Source of the DNA: CBDHEY01 sp965262305
Lineage (GTDB): Bacteria > Pseudomonadota > Gammaproteobacteria > Pseudomonadales > Cellvibrionaceae
DNA: 64,000 nucleotides
NCBI GenBank assembly: GCA_965262305.1
Contig: CBDHEY010000002.1
Location: forward strand, 434,001 to 498,000
Reading direction: 5' to 3'
Below, piece by piece: positions 17,087 to 25,418 of the stretch. The position numbers and the translations under genes are program-made. Position 1 is the first letter of the stretch, and each line of letters opens with the position of its first letter. Below the pieces are notes generated by a model that saw only the letters and a program-made list of their open reading frames with translations, did no database searches and was not told where the DNA came from.

Positions 17087-17209
17087 TGTCAAGGAGGCAT
17101 CCATAGGGAGATGGGGCAGGGAACAGGAAGGAACTTCGCCACGTAACGATCTGATGGATAAATGATCAGCCTGTGAGTTCGCCGCGTTCATTTTTGAAGC
17201 GGCGTTTTA
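17087..17209 (+). ncRNA. CsrA/RsmA-sequestering small RNA (RsmY/RsmZ/CsrB type)
   Basis: A roughly 120-base intergenic transcript predicted between the PilZ gene and rimO. Six GGA triplets lie at 17093, 17107, 17120, 17126, 17130 and 17156, several in ANGGA context. The last is in the loop of a hairpin (CTGAT 17151-17155 with ATCAG 17165-17169), the structure CsrA binds. A strong intrinsic terminator ends it, and a GacA-type palindrome and TATACT box precede it. All hallmarks of the family are present, but the primary sequence of these RNAs is not conserved, so the call rests on architecture. It would antagonise CsrA/RsmA, which controls motility and biofilm genes such as those beside it. Confidence 0.7.
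17180..17209 (+). terminator. intrinsic terminator of the Csr/Rsm-type sRNA
   Basis: Stem CGCCGC (17180-17185) pairs with GCGGCG (17199-17204), extended inward by TTCA/TGAA after a one-base bulge, with a TTTT tract from 17205. It lies between the converging PilZ gene/sRNA and rimO. Confidence 0.8.
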
Positions 17210-17273
17210 CATTTCTGGCTAACACTTTCGTAAATTTATTTCCTTTTTAGATTGTACCCAGCCTTAATTGGAA

Positions 17274-18671
17274 CTAGGCAAGCTCCGCCCACAAGTCATA
17301 TTCGTCTGAGTGAGTAATGACTACCTCAACAAATTCTCCAGGATTAAGCCCTGTTTCGCCATTTAAATATACCATGCCGTCGATTTCTGGAGCATCTGCA
17401 TAACTTCGCCCAATCGCCCCTTCTTCATCGACTTCGTCAATAAGTATGGTAAGTTTTTGACCAACCCTAGTTTTCAGTTTTGCTTCGCTGATCTTCTGTT
17501 GCACTTCCATAAAGCGCTCGAAGCGAGATTGTTTAACCTCCTCATCAACTGGGTCGGGTAACGCATTTGCTGTAGCGCCTTCAACGGGGCTATATTGAAA
17601 GCAACCAACCCGATCGAGTTGGGCTTCTTGAAGCCAATCAAGCAACATTTGGAAATCTTCTTCTGTTTCTCCAGGAAAACCCACGATAAAAGTTGATCGG
17701 ATAACTATTTCTGGACAAATCTCTCGCCATTTTACGATGCGTTCTAATACCTTTTCCGCTTGTCCAGGCCTTTTCATCAACTTTAGTATTTTGGGGCTCG
17801 CATGTTGAAACGGGATATCAAGATAGGGCAACAACTTTCCTTGGGCCATAAGGGGGATAAGGTGATCAACATTTGGATAAGGGTAAACATAATGCAGTCG
17901 AACCCAAATACCCAGCTCACTTAATTTTTCGCAAAGTGGAAGTAGTTGAGTTTTTATAGGCATTCCTTCCCAAAATCCGGTGCGGTATTTGGTATCCACA
18001 CCATAAGCGCTCGTATCTTGGGAGATTACTAATAATTCATTTACTCCTGCTGCTTTTAACCTTTGAGCTTCGCTTAACACCTCGCCAATAGGGCGGCTGA
18101 CTAAATCACCGCGAAAAGCAGGAATAATGCAAAATGTACAACGATGATTACAGCCTTCTGAAATTTTTAGATAAGCAAAGTGTTTCGGAGTGAGTTTTAC
18201 GCCCTGGTCAGGTACTAGGTGAATATAAGGATTGTGTTCTGGTTTCGGTAAAAAGCTGTGAACCTGATCAAGAACATTTTCATAGGCATGGGGGCCGGTA
18301 ATACCCAAGACATTTGGATGAACTTCTCTAATATCGTCTTCTTTAGCGCCAAGACAACCGGTGACGATAACTCTGCCGTTTTCATCAAGCGCTTCTCCGA
18401 TTGTATCCAGAGATTCTTGAACCGCGCTATCAATAAAACCACAAGTATTAACGATGACAAGGTCTGCATCATCGTAGGTATTTACAACATCGTAACCCTC
18501 AGTTCTCAATTGAGTGAGGATGCGCTCTGAATCCACTAAATTTTTAGGGCAACCCAAAGAAATAAATCCTACTCGATGACCAATCTTTTCGTGAACTTCG
18601 AATTCGAGCTCTCCTTCACCGATTGATTGTCCTGATTCTTTTATGCTTGGTGTATAGGTTTTTACAGTCAT
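17274..18671 (-). CDS. rimO: ribosomal protein S12 methylthiotransferase
   Basis: 465-residue radical-SAM methylthiotransferase that modifies Asp88 of ribosomal protein S12. The N-terminal UPF0004 domain has its cluster cysteines (SLGCPKNLVD, VNTCGFID, GCLGA). The radical-SAM motif CNHRCTFC is in SEGCNHRCTFCIIPAFRG. The C-terminal TRAM-type domain covers about the last 65 residues. The N terminus carries about 30 extra residues before the first motif, with no clear Shine-Dalgarno at the annotated ATG, so a later start is possible. It is transcribed alone. Confidence 0.95.
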   Translation of the reverse strand: MTVKTYTPSIKESGQSIGEGELEFEVHEKIGHRVGFISLGCPKNLVDSERILTQLRTEGYDVVNTYDDADLVIVNTCGFIDSAVQESLDTIGEALDENGRVIVTGCLGAKEDDIREVHPNVLGITGPHAYENVLDQVHSFLPKPEHNPYIHLVPDQGVKLTPKHFAYLKISEGCNHRCTFCIIPAFRGDLVSRPIGEVLSEAQRLKAAGVNELLVISQDTSAYGVDTKYRTGFWEGMPIKTQLLPLCEKLSELGIWVRLHYVYPYPNVDHLIPLMAQGKLLPYLDIPFQHASPKILKLMKRPGQAEKVLERIVKWREICPEIVIRSTFIVGFPGETEEDFQMLLDWLQEAQLDRVGCFQYSPVEGATANALPDPVDEEVKQSRFERFMEVQQKISEAKLKTRVGQKLTILIDEVDEEGAIGRSYADAPEIDGMVYLNGETGLNPGEFVEVVITHSDEYDLWAELA

Positions 18672-18869
18672 TAGTATTGGATAAGCAGCTAAAAAACCGC
18701 TAATTATACCATTAATTTATCAATGACTTTTAACGATTTTAGGACTTGTTCTGTGCGACCTGGCCGTGGATTTATCTAGAGTCGGTGTCTTGGGAATGGT
18801 AGTATGCGCCTTACTAAAAAAGCAATAACAGCTAATTTTCCATGTATATTTTATTGAGTTGAAAGGTTG

Positions 18870-19241
18870 ATGATGATAAGAATAACAATTGTTTCTTTAT
18901 TACTTGTTTCGATATTGGGGTGTTCTTCTGATGCTTATTTAAAGTTCAATACTTTAAATGAGTTGAGATCCTCAAAGTCGAAATTTGATACTTGGTTACC
19001 AGTTAAATTCCTTCCTAATTCAAGTCATAAGTTTCGCATTGCAAGAAGTGATGATAATGATTATGGAACAATTCGATTTGAATACGATAAGAAAGATGCT
19101 TTGAAACCGCTTGAAGCATGTTCCGCTAAAACAAAAACTAAACACCACACGGAATATCGCTGTGACTACAAAAATAACAAAATTCTTATACAAGTTGCAG
19201 ATGGTTACGGAAAACTTGAGAGTCTATTGAAACATATGTGA
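18870..19241 (+). CDS. small lipoprotein, unknown function
   Basis: About 123 residues with a short signal peptide and lipobox SILGC-S, then a basic, soluble domain with two further cysteines (LEACSAK, YRCDYK). Three tandem start codons (TTG-ATG-ATG) follow AAAGG; the ATG at 18870 or 18873 is best spaced. No family recognised. It stands alone between rimO (opposite strand) and an AraC-type regulator. Confidence 0.6.
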   Translation: MMIRITIVSLLLVSILGCSSDAYLKFNTLNELRSSKSKFDTWLPVKFLPNSSHKFRIARSDDNDYGTIRFEYDKKDALKPLEACSAKTKTKHHTEYRCDYKNNKILIQVADGYGKLESLLKHM

Positions 19242-19511
19242 TCTAGTTATTGTTTTTCGCGAAATTGAAAATTTTTATCCCTTTAATATGTATCCCCAAT
19301 GGATCTTTTGTCATTCTTCGTGTCTATAATTGGGACTTTATGACCCAATTGTGGAAAAAATTGGCATTTTGTGAATGTTTAATGGCGTTGTTTGCTAGTT
19401 TTTGTTTCTCCCGATTGTCATAGCATAGTCAATAATTAAATGGGTAGCTTTTGTTTATTATACAAACTGCCCTGGCTACTTTATCTAATGTTTTGGTTTT
19501 GGGGTAAACAC

Positions 19512-20507
19512 GTGAAAAAAGTTAATCAATTTAATGTGGATAAAAGCTGGAAAGCATTGCTTTCTTTATCAGGGATTAATGTTGTTGAACTTCTGCGCTT
19601 AGCCGACTTACCACAGGATATATTTTCGCGTAAACAGGCAGGATTAAATACGCTAGAGTATTTTCGTATGTGGAAAGCGATGGAAAAGCTAGCTGATGAA
19701 AGTTATACATTAACTCTGCTTAATGCAATGTCAGCTGAATTTTTTAGCCCTCCTATATTTGCTTCTTTGTGTAGTCCAAATCTTTCTGTGGCACTGAGTC
19801 GATTACAACAGTTTAAACCCCTGATAGGTCCTATGAAATTAGACATCGACGAGACCGAAGAGAAGTTAAAGCTCGGGATTCGTTTTAGTGATGCTCATTT
19901 AGAGGTGCCGAATTTACTGATTGCGATGGAACTAGGCTTTTTCGTTCAGCTTGCGCGAATGGCAACCAGAGAGCACGTTGTACCTGTTGAGGTCATTGCT
20001 CCAAAAAAATTACCCCACCTCGAATCATACACTGAGTTTTTTGGTGTTGAGCCGAAAGAGGGTACGGGTGTTGAATTGGTCTTCTCTAAAGAAGATGCTT
20101 CTCGCCCATTCGTGACAGAAAACGAGCAAATGTGGGAATTTTTTGAACCTAGTTTGAGACGAAGGCTCGCAGATTTGGGGGTTAACGATGGTATGTCTGA
20201 AAGAGTGCGTGGCGCGCTCTTAGAATTGTTACCAAGCGGTAGGGTATCTATCGGCGATATGGCGAGTAAACTTGCAGTAAGCAAGCGAACCTTGCAGCGT
20301 CGTCTAGGAGAAGAAGGTACTAGCTTTATGGAGATCCTTGGAAGCTTGCGAGAGGAGCTAGCACGCCACTACATTACGACTTCGGACTTGCCGTATTCTC
20401 AGATTTCATTTTTATTAGGATACGATGACCCAAATTCCTTCTTCCGAGCATTTAATGCTTGGACGGGATCAACTCCGGACACTGTGAGAACGCAATCGTT
20501 GCATTAA
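19512..20507 (+). CDS. AraC-family regulator with arabinose-binding-like N domain
   Basis: 332 residues from a GTG at 19512 with GGGG seven bases upstream; the frame is open to an ATG at 19440. The N-terminal about 200 residues resemble the Arabinose_bd (PF12625) domain of OruR/ArgR-type AraC proteins. The C-terminal double helix-turn-helix (about residues 235-330) has MASKLAVSKRTLQRRLGEEGTSF and ISFLLGYDDPNSFFRAFNAWTGSTP. Such regulators usually activate nearby catabolic or lipid genes. The next gene is convergent, so its target is not evident. An AATTGGG/CCCAATT repeat lies about 160-185 bases upstream. Confidence 0.85.
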   Translation: MKKVNQFNVDKSWKALLSLSGINVVELLRLADLPQDIFSRKQAGLNTLEYFRMWKAMEKLADESYTLTLLNAMSAEFFSPPIFASLCSPNLSVALSRLQQFKPLIGPMKLDIDETEEKLKLGIRFSDAHLEVPNLLIAMELGFFVQLARMATREHVVPVEVIAPKKLPHLESYTEFFGVEPKEGTGVELVFSKEDASRPFVTENEQMWEFFEPSLRRRLADLGVNDGMSERVRGALLELLPSGRVSIGDMASKLAVSKRTLQRRLGEEGTSFMEILGSLREELARHYITTSDLPYSQISFLLGYDDPNSFFRAFNAWTGSTPDTVRTQSLH

Positions 20508-20516
20508 TGATTTTGT

Positions 20517-21266
20517 TTAGAATTCCGAACCAAGTTGTTCAACTGTATTGTCAACAGTGATGTCGAGCACGCGTAAAACTTGCTTATGTAAACAAGCAAC
20601 CGCGTGCTCGAAATTCTTTTGGAATTGCGATTCTGAAGCGCCTTCAATATCAAGAAGATTAGTGATGGATTTAATACAAAAAAATGGAATTTCATGAAGT
20701 GAACAAACCAGTGCGATAGACGCTGCTTCCATTTCTTTCGCTACTGCATCATATTTATTTATTATATCGAGATCGTTTTTATTTTTTTCCAGCGAACTTC
20801 CTGAAGATACAATACCTAGTGGTAAATCTAAACTCTTGGCCATACCCGTCACATTGAGGACCGGGTAATGTCCGATTCCTGATTCGTCAAAACCTGGAAG
20901 CGGGATCCGGCGATCATGAAAAATGCATTTGTCAGCACTTAGATAAACAGTACCAATTTCCGCTCCTTTGTTTTTAAAGCCTCCAGCCGTTCCACAAGAG
21001 ATTACAATTTCTGGTTCGATGATCTCACAAATTTTCATGCTAGTAAGTGCGGCAGGGATGGGGCCGATAAAGTCAACGTCGTAACGCCTATCTTTTCCAT
21101 AGGTCACAAGAAATACTTCGGATTGTTTAAATTTTCCGGAGTATATTTCGCAGGGAAGCTTGTCAATTTCAAATTGATCACATTGAGTTAACCCAAGAGA
21201 ATCAATTGTAGACTTCGCTTCTCCATGCATCGCGAATAACAAGCAAATTTTTCGTATTTTATTCAT
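20517..21266 (-). CDS. MTA/SAH nucleosidase-like phosphorylase-family protein
   Basis: 249-residue protein of the PNP/UDP phosphorylase superfamily resembling 5'-methylthioadenosine/S-adenosylhomocysteine nucleosidase. It shows an N-terminal AMHGEAKS segment, the ribose/purine site ISCGTAGGFKNKGAEIGTV and the KEMEAASIA motif with the nucleoside-binding Met-Glu. The position normally held by the catalytic Asp (ISD/VTD) reads ITN, so activity may differ from textbook MTAN. It is 60 bases downstream of the HPRT-like gene on the same strand, consistent with purine salvage. Confidence 0.78.
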   Translation of the reverse strand: MNKIRKICLLFAMHGEAKSTIDSLGLTQCDQFEIDKLPCEIYSGKFKQSEVFLVTYGKDRRYDVDFIGPIPAALTSMKICEIIEPEIVISCGTAGGFKNKGAEIGTVYLSADKCIFHDRRIPLPGFDESGIGHYPVLNVTGMAKSLDLPLGIVSSGSSLEKNKNDLDIINKYDAVAKEMEAASIALVCSLHEIPFFCIKSITNLLDIEGASESQFQKNFEHAVACLHKQVLRVLDITVDNTVEQLGSEF

Positions 21267-21326
21267 GATTTGAGTTAACTATTTAGCGTTTTATTCTTAA
21301 CTGTTTATGCTATTCACCTAACTTCA

Positions 21327-21863
21327 TCATGAATTAAGTGCATATATATCGGGAAGGTTTCGATAGAGACCTTTACAGTCGATGCCAAAACCAAAAATAA
21401 ATTTGTCTGGAATAGTAAATGCGCAGTAATCTATGGGGATAGAAGCATCAATTCGTCTATTATGTTTTTTATCTAATAACACAGCCGTTTTTATTTCAGC
21501 TGCGCCTTTTTCTTTACAATAATTTTGTACATATAAAAGTGTTTCTCCTTCGTCGATCATATCGTCGATGATAAGTACTTTACAGTTTTCCATATTCGAA
21601 GAGGGTTCTGTCTTAACGAGTAGACTATTACCCGTCAGTTCGTTTCCATAGCGGCTCACATCCATATAATCTAGATGTAGCGGAGAAGAAATTTTGTCAA
21701 TGAGGTGCCCACAAAAAACCATTGCGCCTTTCATTATGCAAAGTGCTATGAATTCATTTTCACCATAATCTTTTGATATCTGGTTACCCATTTTCTCGAT
21801 GCCAGCTAATATGGTTTCATTTGACAATACTATTTCTTTAGATTCTTCTAGCATGAAAAACAT
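21327..21863 (-). CDS. hpt: hypoxanthine phosphoribosyltransferase
   Basis: About 178 residues from the ATG at 21863 (GGAG just upstream; the Met three codons later and one at 21893 are alternatives). HPRT landmarks: LCIMKGAMVFCGHL, the PRPP-binding loop VLIIDDMIDEGETL, and the C-terminal KFIFGFGIDCKGLYRNLPDIYAL. It catalyses hypoxanthine/guanine plus PRPP to IMP/GMP in the cytoplasm. It leads into the nucleosidase gene, so the pair could recover purine bases. Confidence 0.9.
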   Translation of the reverse strand: MFFMLEESKEIVLSNETILAGIEKMGNQISKDYGENEFIALCIMKGAMVFCGHLIDKISSPLHLDYMDVSRYGNELTGNSLLVKTEPSSNMENCKVLIIDDMIDEGETLLYVQNYCKEKGAAEIKTAVLLDKKHNRRIDASIPIDYCAFTIPDKFIFGFGIDCKGLYRNLPDIYALNS

Positions 21864-22206
21864 ATACTCCAGATGGTATTTAACCCAGATCAAGAAAGGC
21901 GATAGCTTTGTTATTGAAATATTTAGCTTCGTAGTTTAGTGGTTTTATTAGGATAATCCTATCCCCAATCGCTTTGTCCAATTAGCTGTCTGTCTTTTAG
22001 TTAATTATCCCAATTAATCAAGGCGTTTTTTAGAGTGATTCTTTAGGTATAAGGCCTTTTAGATACTGTTTTTCTATAATCGTTTATTTTATCAACACGT
22101 GTCCCGTTATTCGTCTAGGTTTAAATTGAAAATTTTGATTTGAGAAAACGTATTAAGCGTTTTTCATAAGAAAGTTCATATATTCAACAAAAAGGACAAA
22201 ATAAGG
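21864..22206. other. intergenic interval before the TraF-like gene
   Basis: No gene or RNA recognised. A short perfect palindrome AGGATAATCCT lies at 21951-21961 and the TraF-like gene's Shine-Dalgarno (AAGGAC, then AAGG) is at the right end. It presumably contains the divergent promoters of hpt and the TraF-like gene. Confidence 0.4.
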
Positions 22207-23517
22207 GTGCGATTTAAATATTCTATTGCCGCTTTGTGTGCAGTCTCATTTCCTACTCTTGCTGCAACAAGTACCGTGAATAGCGGTACTTCGATGACTC
22301 ATGGCCCAAGCTCTAATCACTATTCGCTCACATCTGGGGTGTCTAATCCTGCAATGGCACCATTAATGATGAAGGATGGAGAGAACTGGCGAATCAACTA
22401 CCTTCCTGGTTTTAGTCTTAGCGCTGAAATTGGTCCAGTTGATAACTTTGCGGATGACCTGGACGATCTGATCGACTTGCTAGAGGATTCCTCTTCATTC
22501 GATGAACCCGCCGAAGAAACCTTGGAAAGATTTAACACGGTAATTGAAAATGCTGGAGAATCAGGATACTTAACATTTGCCGCTAATCTAAATCTACCCT
22601 TTGCGCCTGCATATTTTGAATATGAAGGATTAGGCGAGGCGACCTTCTTTATTGATTTTAATTTTAACGTTAAAGCAGCTCTTCGTGTTCTTGATGATGA
22701 GCTTAGGTTGGATCAGCAAAATCAGAGCTTTACAACAAATACATCTGCGTATCTTAAAAGCGGATTAGAGACTCGATTCACTCTCGGCTACGGGCGTGAA
22801 CTTCTAAGAGATTTTAATTTACCTGGAAAATTGTATGGCGGAGCTAAATTAAACATATTTCGTCTTTCCCTTAGCAAGCAGGTGACACGACTTGAAGATT
22901 TAGATGGGGAAGGTATTGAAGATGTTTTGGAAGATGAGTACGACAATAACTTAGAATCAAACACTGGAATTGGGATTGATTTGGGATTTGTTTGGGACGC
23001 AAATCGATATCGCCTAGGGCTCACACTTGAAAATTTAAATTCTCCAGAATTTTCCTATGGTGCAATAGGAGTCAATTGTGAATCGCGGCTGGAAAATACA
23101 ATAGAGAGAAACAATTGTGAAATCGCGAGATTCTTTATCGATGAAGGAAGGCTCCGCGCTGAAGAAACCCATACCAAACATCCCCTTGCTCGAATCGATG
23201 GAATTTTAAAAGTCACCAAGAAATGGTTAATTTCTTCGTCTTTGGATTTAGCAACCTACGATGATGTGGTTGGGTTCGAAAATCAATGGTTTCATCTATC
23301 AACAAGTTACGAGTTGAACGGACATTGGAAACCGTCGCCTAGGTTCGGCTACCAAATGAATTTAGCAGGTACAGAACTATCCAGTTATTTATTCGGACTA
23401 TCATTTTTTAGAATTTTTAATCTTGATGTTGAATACGGGACTGAGTCAGTCGAAATAGATGGAAGTACTGCCCCACGAAGAGTAGGAATTTCCTTTGGCT
23501 TCGAAGAAGCTTTTTAA
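22207..23517 (+). CDS. TraF_2-family outer-membrane beta-barrel protein
   Basis: 436-residue exported protein often annotated 'conjugal transfer protein TraF' (PF13729 type). Signal peptide to about residue 20 (SFPTLAAT). The hallmark region TSMTHGPSSNHYSLTSGVSNPAMAPLM follows, and then regularly spaced barrel strands with GGAKLNIFRLSLSKQVTRLED and a C-terminal SFGFEEAF. GTG start. No conjugation genes are nearby, so the plasmid-transfer name should not be taken literally; a lipid or hydrophobic-compound barrel is as likely. It is followed 22 bases later by a large lipoprotein gene. Confidence 0.78.
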   Translation: MRFKYSIAALCAVSFPTLAATSTVNSGTSMTHGPSSNHYSLTSGVSNPAMAPLMMKDGENWRINYLPGFSLSAEIGPVDNFADDLDDLIDLLEDSSSFDEPAEETLERFNTVIENAGESGYLTFAANLNLPFAPAYFEYEGLGEATFFIDFNFNVKAALRVLDDELRLDQQNQSFTTNTSAYLKSGLETRFTLGYGRELLRDFNLPGKLYGGAKLNIFRLSLSKQVTRLEDLDGEGIEDVLEDEYDNNLESNTGIGIDLGFVWDANRYRLGLTLENLNSPEFSYGAIGVNCESRLENTIERNNCEIARFFIDEGRLRAEETHTKHPLARIDGILKVTKKWLISSSLDLATYDDVVGFENQWFHLSTSYELNGHWKPSPRFGYQMNLAGTELSSYLFGLSFFRIFNLDVEYGTESVEIDGSTAPRRVGISFGFEEAF

Positions 23518-23539
23518 GTGAGTTTTGTGAGTAGATTCT

Positions 23540-25246
23540 ATGAAATTGAAATGTTTAACAAATCTAAAAGTTATTTCCTTGGGATGTGCAGTGCTAATTT
23601 CAGCGTGTGGCGGAACGGGGCAAGATAACGGTACCGAATCAACTTTTAATCAAGAGTTCTCGGGTTTAGCAATTGATGGCTATTTGGCTCGGTCCTTGGT
23701 TTTTCTTGATACAAATAATGATGGAACGAGAAACGCGTGGGAGCCATTTGCGTTTACTGATGACGAAGGGTATTTTTCATTTAATCCCAACACGAATGTC
23801 GATTACTGTCGAGAAAATGCCTCTGTGTCAGAAGCGGAATTCTGTTTACGTACAAACTCCGAGCGAACTGATTTGGTGATTCGAATTGATGGTGGTTACG
23901 ATGTGCTGACTGGCGAACCTCTATTAGGGCAATTAAGTCGACGAATTAACAATACGTCCACCAATAATGTAAACAGTGTAATTATATCTCCTGTCTCTTC
24001 TTTGGTCGCTAACTTAAGTACCGAACAATCTAGTCGCGTTTTACAAAACCTGGGATTGACGTCAGACGATCTTGATGTTGATTATTTAAATACTGATGGA
24101 AGCTCCTCGGTAGATTCTCAACTGCTTAATGTTTCGTTAAAAATTCACAAAGTAGTAACCGTTTTGTCGGATCGATTAGTTGATACCTATACCGAAATTG
24201 GAGACGAGAGGGGCACGCCAAATGATGCATCAAGCTTTGTTTATTCTGCGTTAGCAAATCAACTGCTCGAAGATAATGTAGATTTAAATCAAGCTGTTGG
24301 AAATTCTAGCGCAATGGCAAATGTGCTTGATCAGGCGGAAGCGCAATTAAGAGAAGTGTATCGACGAAGAGACTTCGACTTGCCCGCAGATCTTGGTGAT
24401 GCAAGTAATACACAGAGTTTCGATCGAGTGATCGATGTCACAGGGCAGGTTGTACAGGTGATCGATGCCGTTATAAGTAGTGATGAACTAGACATTACAT
24501 CTGATGAAGCAAAAGGCAGAAGTAGAGCAATTGAATCCATTGTTATCAAAGCTGTAAATGAAAGAGGGCTTGATAGCACCATAGAAAGCGCAACCCAGTT
24601 TTTTACTAACACTGAGAATGAAGACTTAGTGAATATTCTGTTAAATGTTTTGATTAGTGACCGAGTGGATTTGGTTTCTTTGTCACGCAATGATTTTGCG
24701 GGAGACGATTTTGATTCCGCTGAAGAGATTGAGGAAATCTCGCTATTGCCTGATGACGCCGCGCCATTTACCCAAGTAGGAGGCTTACAATTAAGAGTGT
24801 CTGATTTAGACTTGGGTTCTGCACCAGATCGATTGAGAGATGCAGAAATCGAGTGGTATTTTAATGGAAGCGAAACGGATATTAGCGGATCTTTTTCGGC
24901 TTGCGTTAAGTTCATAGAAGACGCAAACGTCGACGGATCCCTTGGTGAAGGAAATACTCGCGGTGAACTTGTAGATGGGTTTTGGAGTTTATTAGGCAGT
25001 AGCTCCGAGAATGTTGAATCGTTTAATCTACTCATTACGGTCACTCTTTTGGGAACCACTTATCAAGCGATCATCAAGCAAGCCGGAACAGATACTGTTG
25101 GGGGTGTCAATTATCAGTTATTTCGATTTGATAATGGTGATGACATAGATCAATGGCACAGTTTAGAAGGAATGATCCCCATTGATTCTATCCCAACTAC
25201 TAACGAAGCATGTGAAGCTAGGTTACCATCGCGCATTGGAATCTAG
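23540..25246 (+). CDS. large lipoprotein with Ca-binding-like loop
   Basis: 568-residue predicted lipoprotein: lipobox-like ISACGG near residue 23, then IDGYLARSLVFLDTNNDGTRNAWEPFAFTDDEGYF, which contains an EF-hand-like DTNNDGTRN loop of the kind seen in cell-surface carbohydrate or dockerin-like modules. The rest is acidic, low in cysteine and probably helical (about residues 180-400), with a C-terminal beta region. It is co-transcribed with the TraF-like barrel, so a partnership at the outer membrane is plausible. Function unknown. Confidence 0.68.
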   Translation: MKLKCLTNLKVISLGCAVLISACGGTGQDNGTESTFNQEFSGLAIDGYLARSLVFLDTNNDGTRNAWEPFAFTDDEGYFSFNPNTNVDYCRENASVSEAEFCLRTNSERTDLVIRIDGGYDVLTGEPLLGQLSRRINNTSTNNVNSVIISPVSSLVANLSTEQSSRVLQNLGLTSDDLDVDYLNTDGSSSVDSQLLNVSLKIHKVVTVLSDRLVDTYTEIGDERGTPNDASSFVYSALANQLLEDNVDLNQAVGNSSAMANVLDQAEAQLREVYRRRDFDLPADLGDASNTQSFDRVIDVTGQVVQVIDAVISSDELDITSDEAKGRSRAIESIVIKAVNERGLDSTIESATQFFTNTENEDLVNILLNVLISDRVDLVSLSRNDFAGDDFDSAEEIEEISLLPDDAAPFTQVGGLQLRVSDLDLGSAPDRLRDAEIEWYFNGSETDISGSFSACVKFIEDANVDGSLGEGNTRGELVDGFWSLLGSSSENVESFNLLITVTLLGTTYQAIIKQAGTDTVGGVNYQLFRFDNGDDIDQWHSLEGMIPIDSIPTTNEACEARLPSRIGI

Positions 25247-25287
25247 TTAGCTAAAAATAAAAACCAATCAAATTTAATTTTTGCTAC

Positions 25288-25322
25288 AGCGCATTTATTC
25301 TAAAAATCTAAATAAGTGCGCT
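25288..25322. terminator. hairpin between convergent genes, possible bidirectional terminator
   Basis: AGCGCATTTATT (25288-25299) pairs with AATAAGTGCGCT (25311-25322) with one G-T wobble and an 11-base loop. No uridine tract follows on either strand, so termination is uncertain. It sits in the interval between the lipoprotein gene (+) and the kinase gene (-). Confidence 0.45.
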
Positions 25323-25418
25323 CTAGTAGAAACCAATCAAGTACGCGTTTTTTTATATAACCCGCATATTAATAAAGTCAATTTGTAGGAATCCTTGCAA
25401 TAAGAACCCGTTTGCTTA

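Noticed and set aside
19340..19423. 27-codon ORF (MTQLWKKLAFCECLMALFAS...) upstream of the AraC-type gene
   Set aside because: GGGAC lies before its ATG, but it is short, overlaps a likely operator repeat and has no other support.
22207..23517. Evidence for conjugation or an integrative element from the TraF-like gene
   Set aside because: TraF_2-type barrels are widespread on chromosomes and no relaxase, coupling protein or pilus gene is present.
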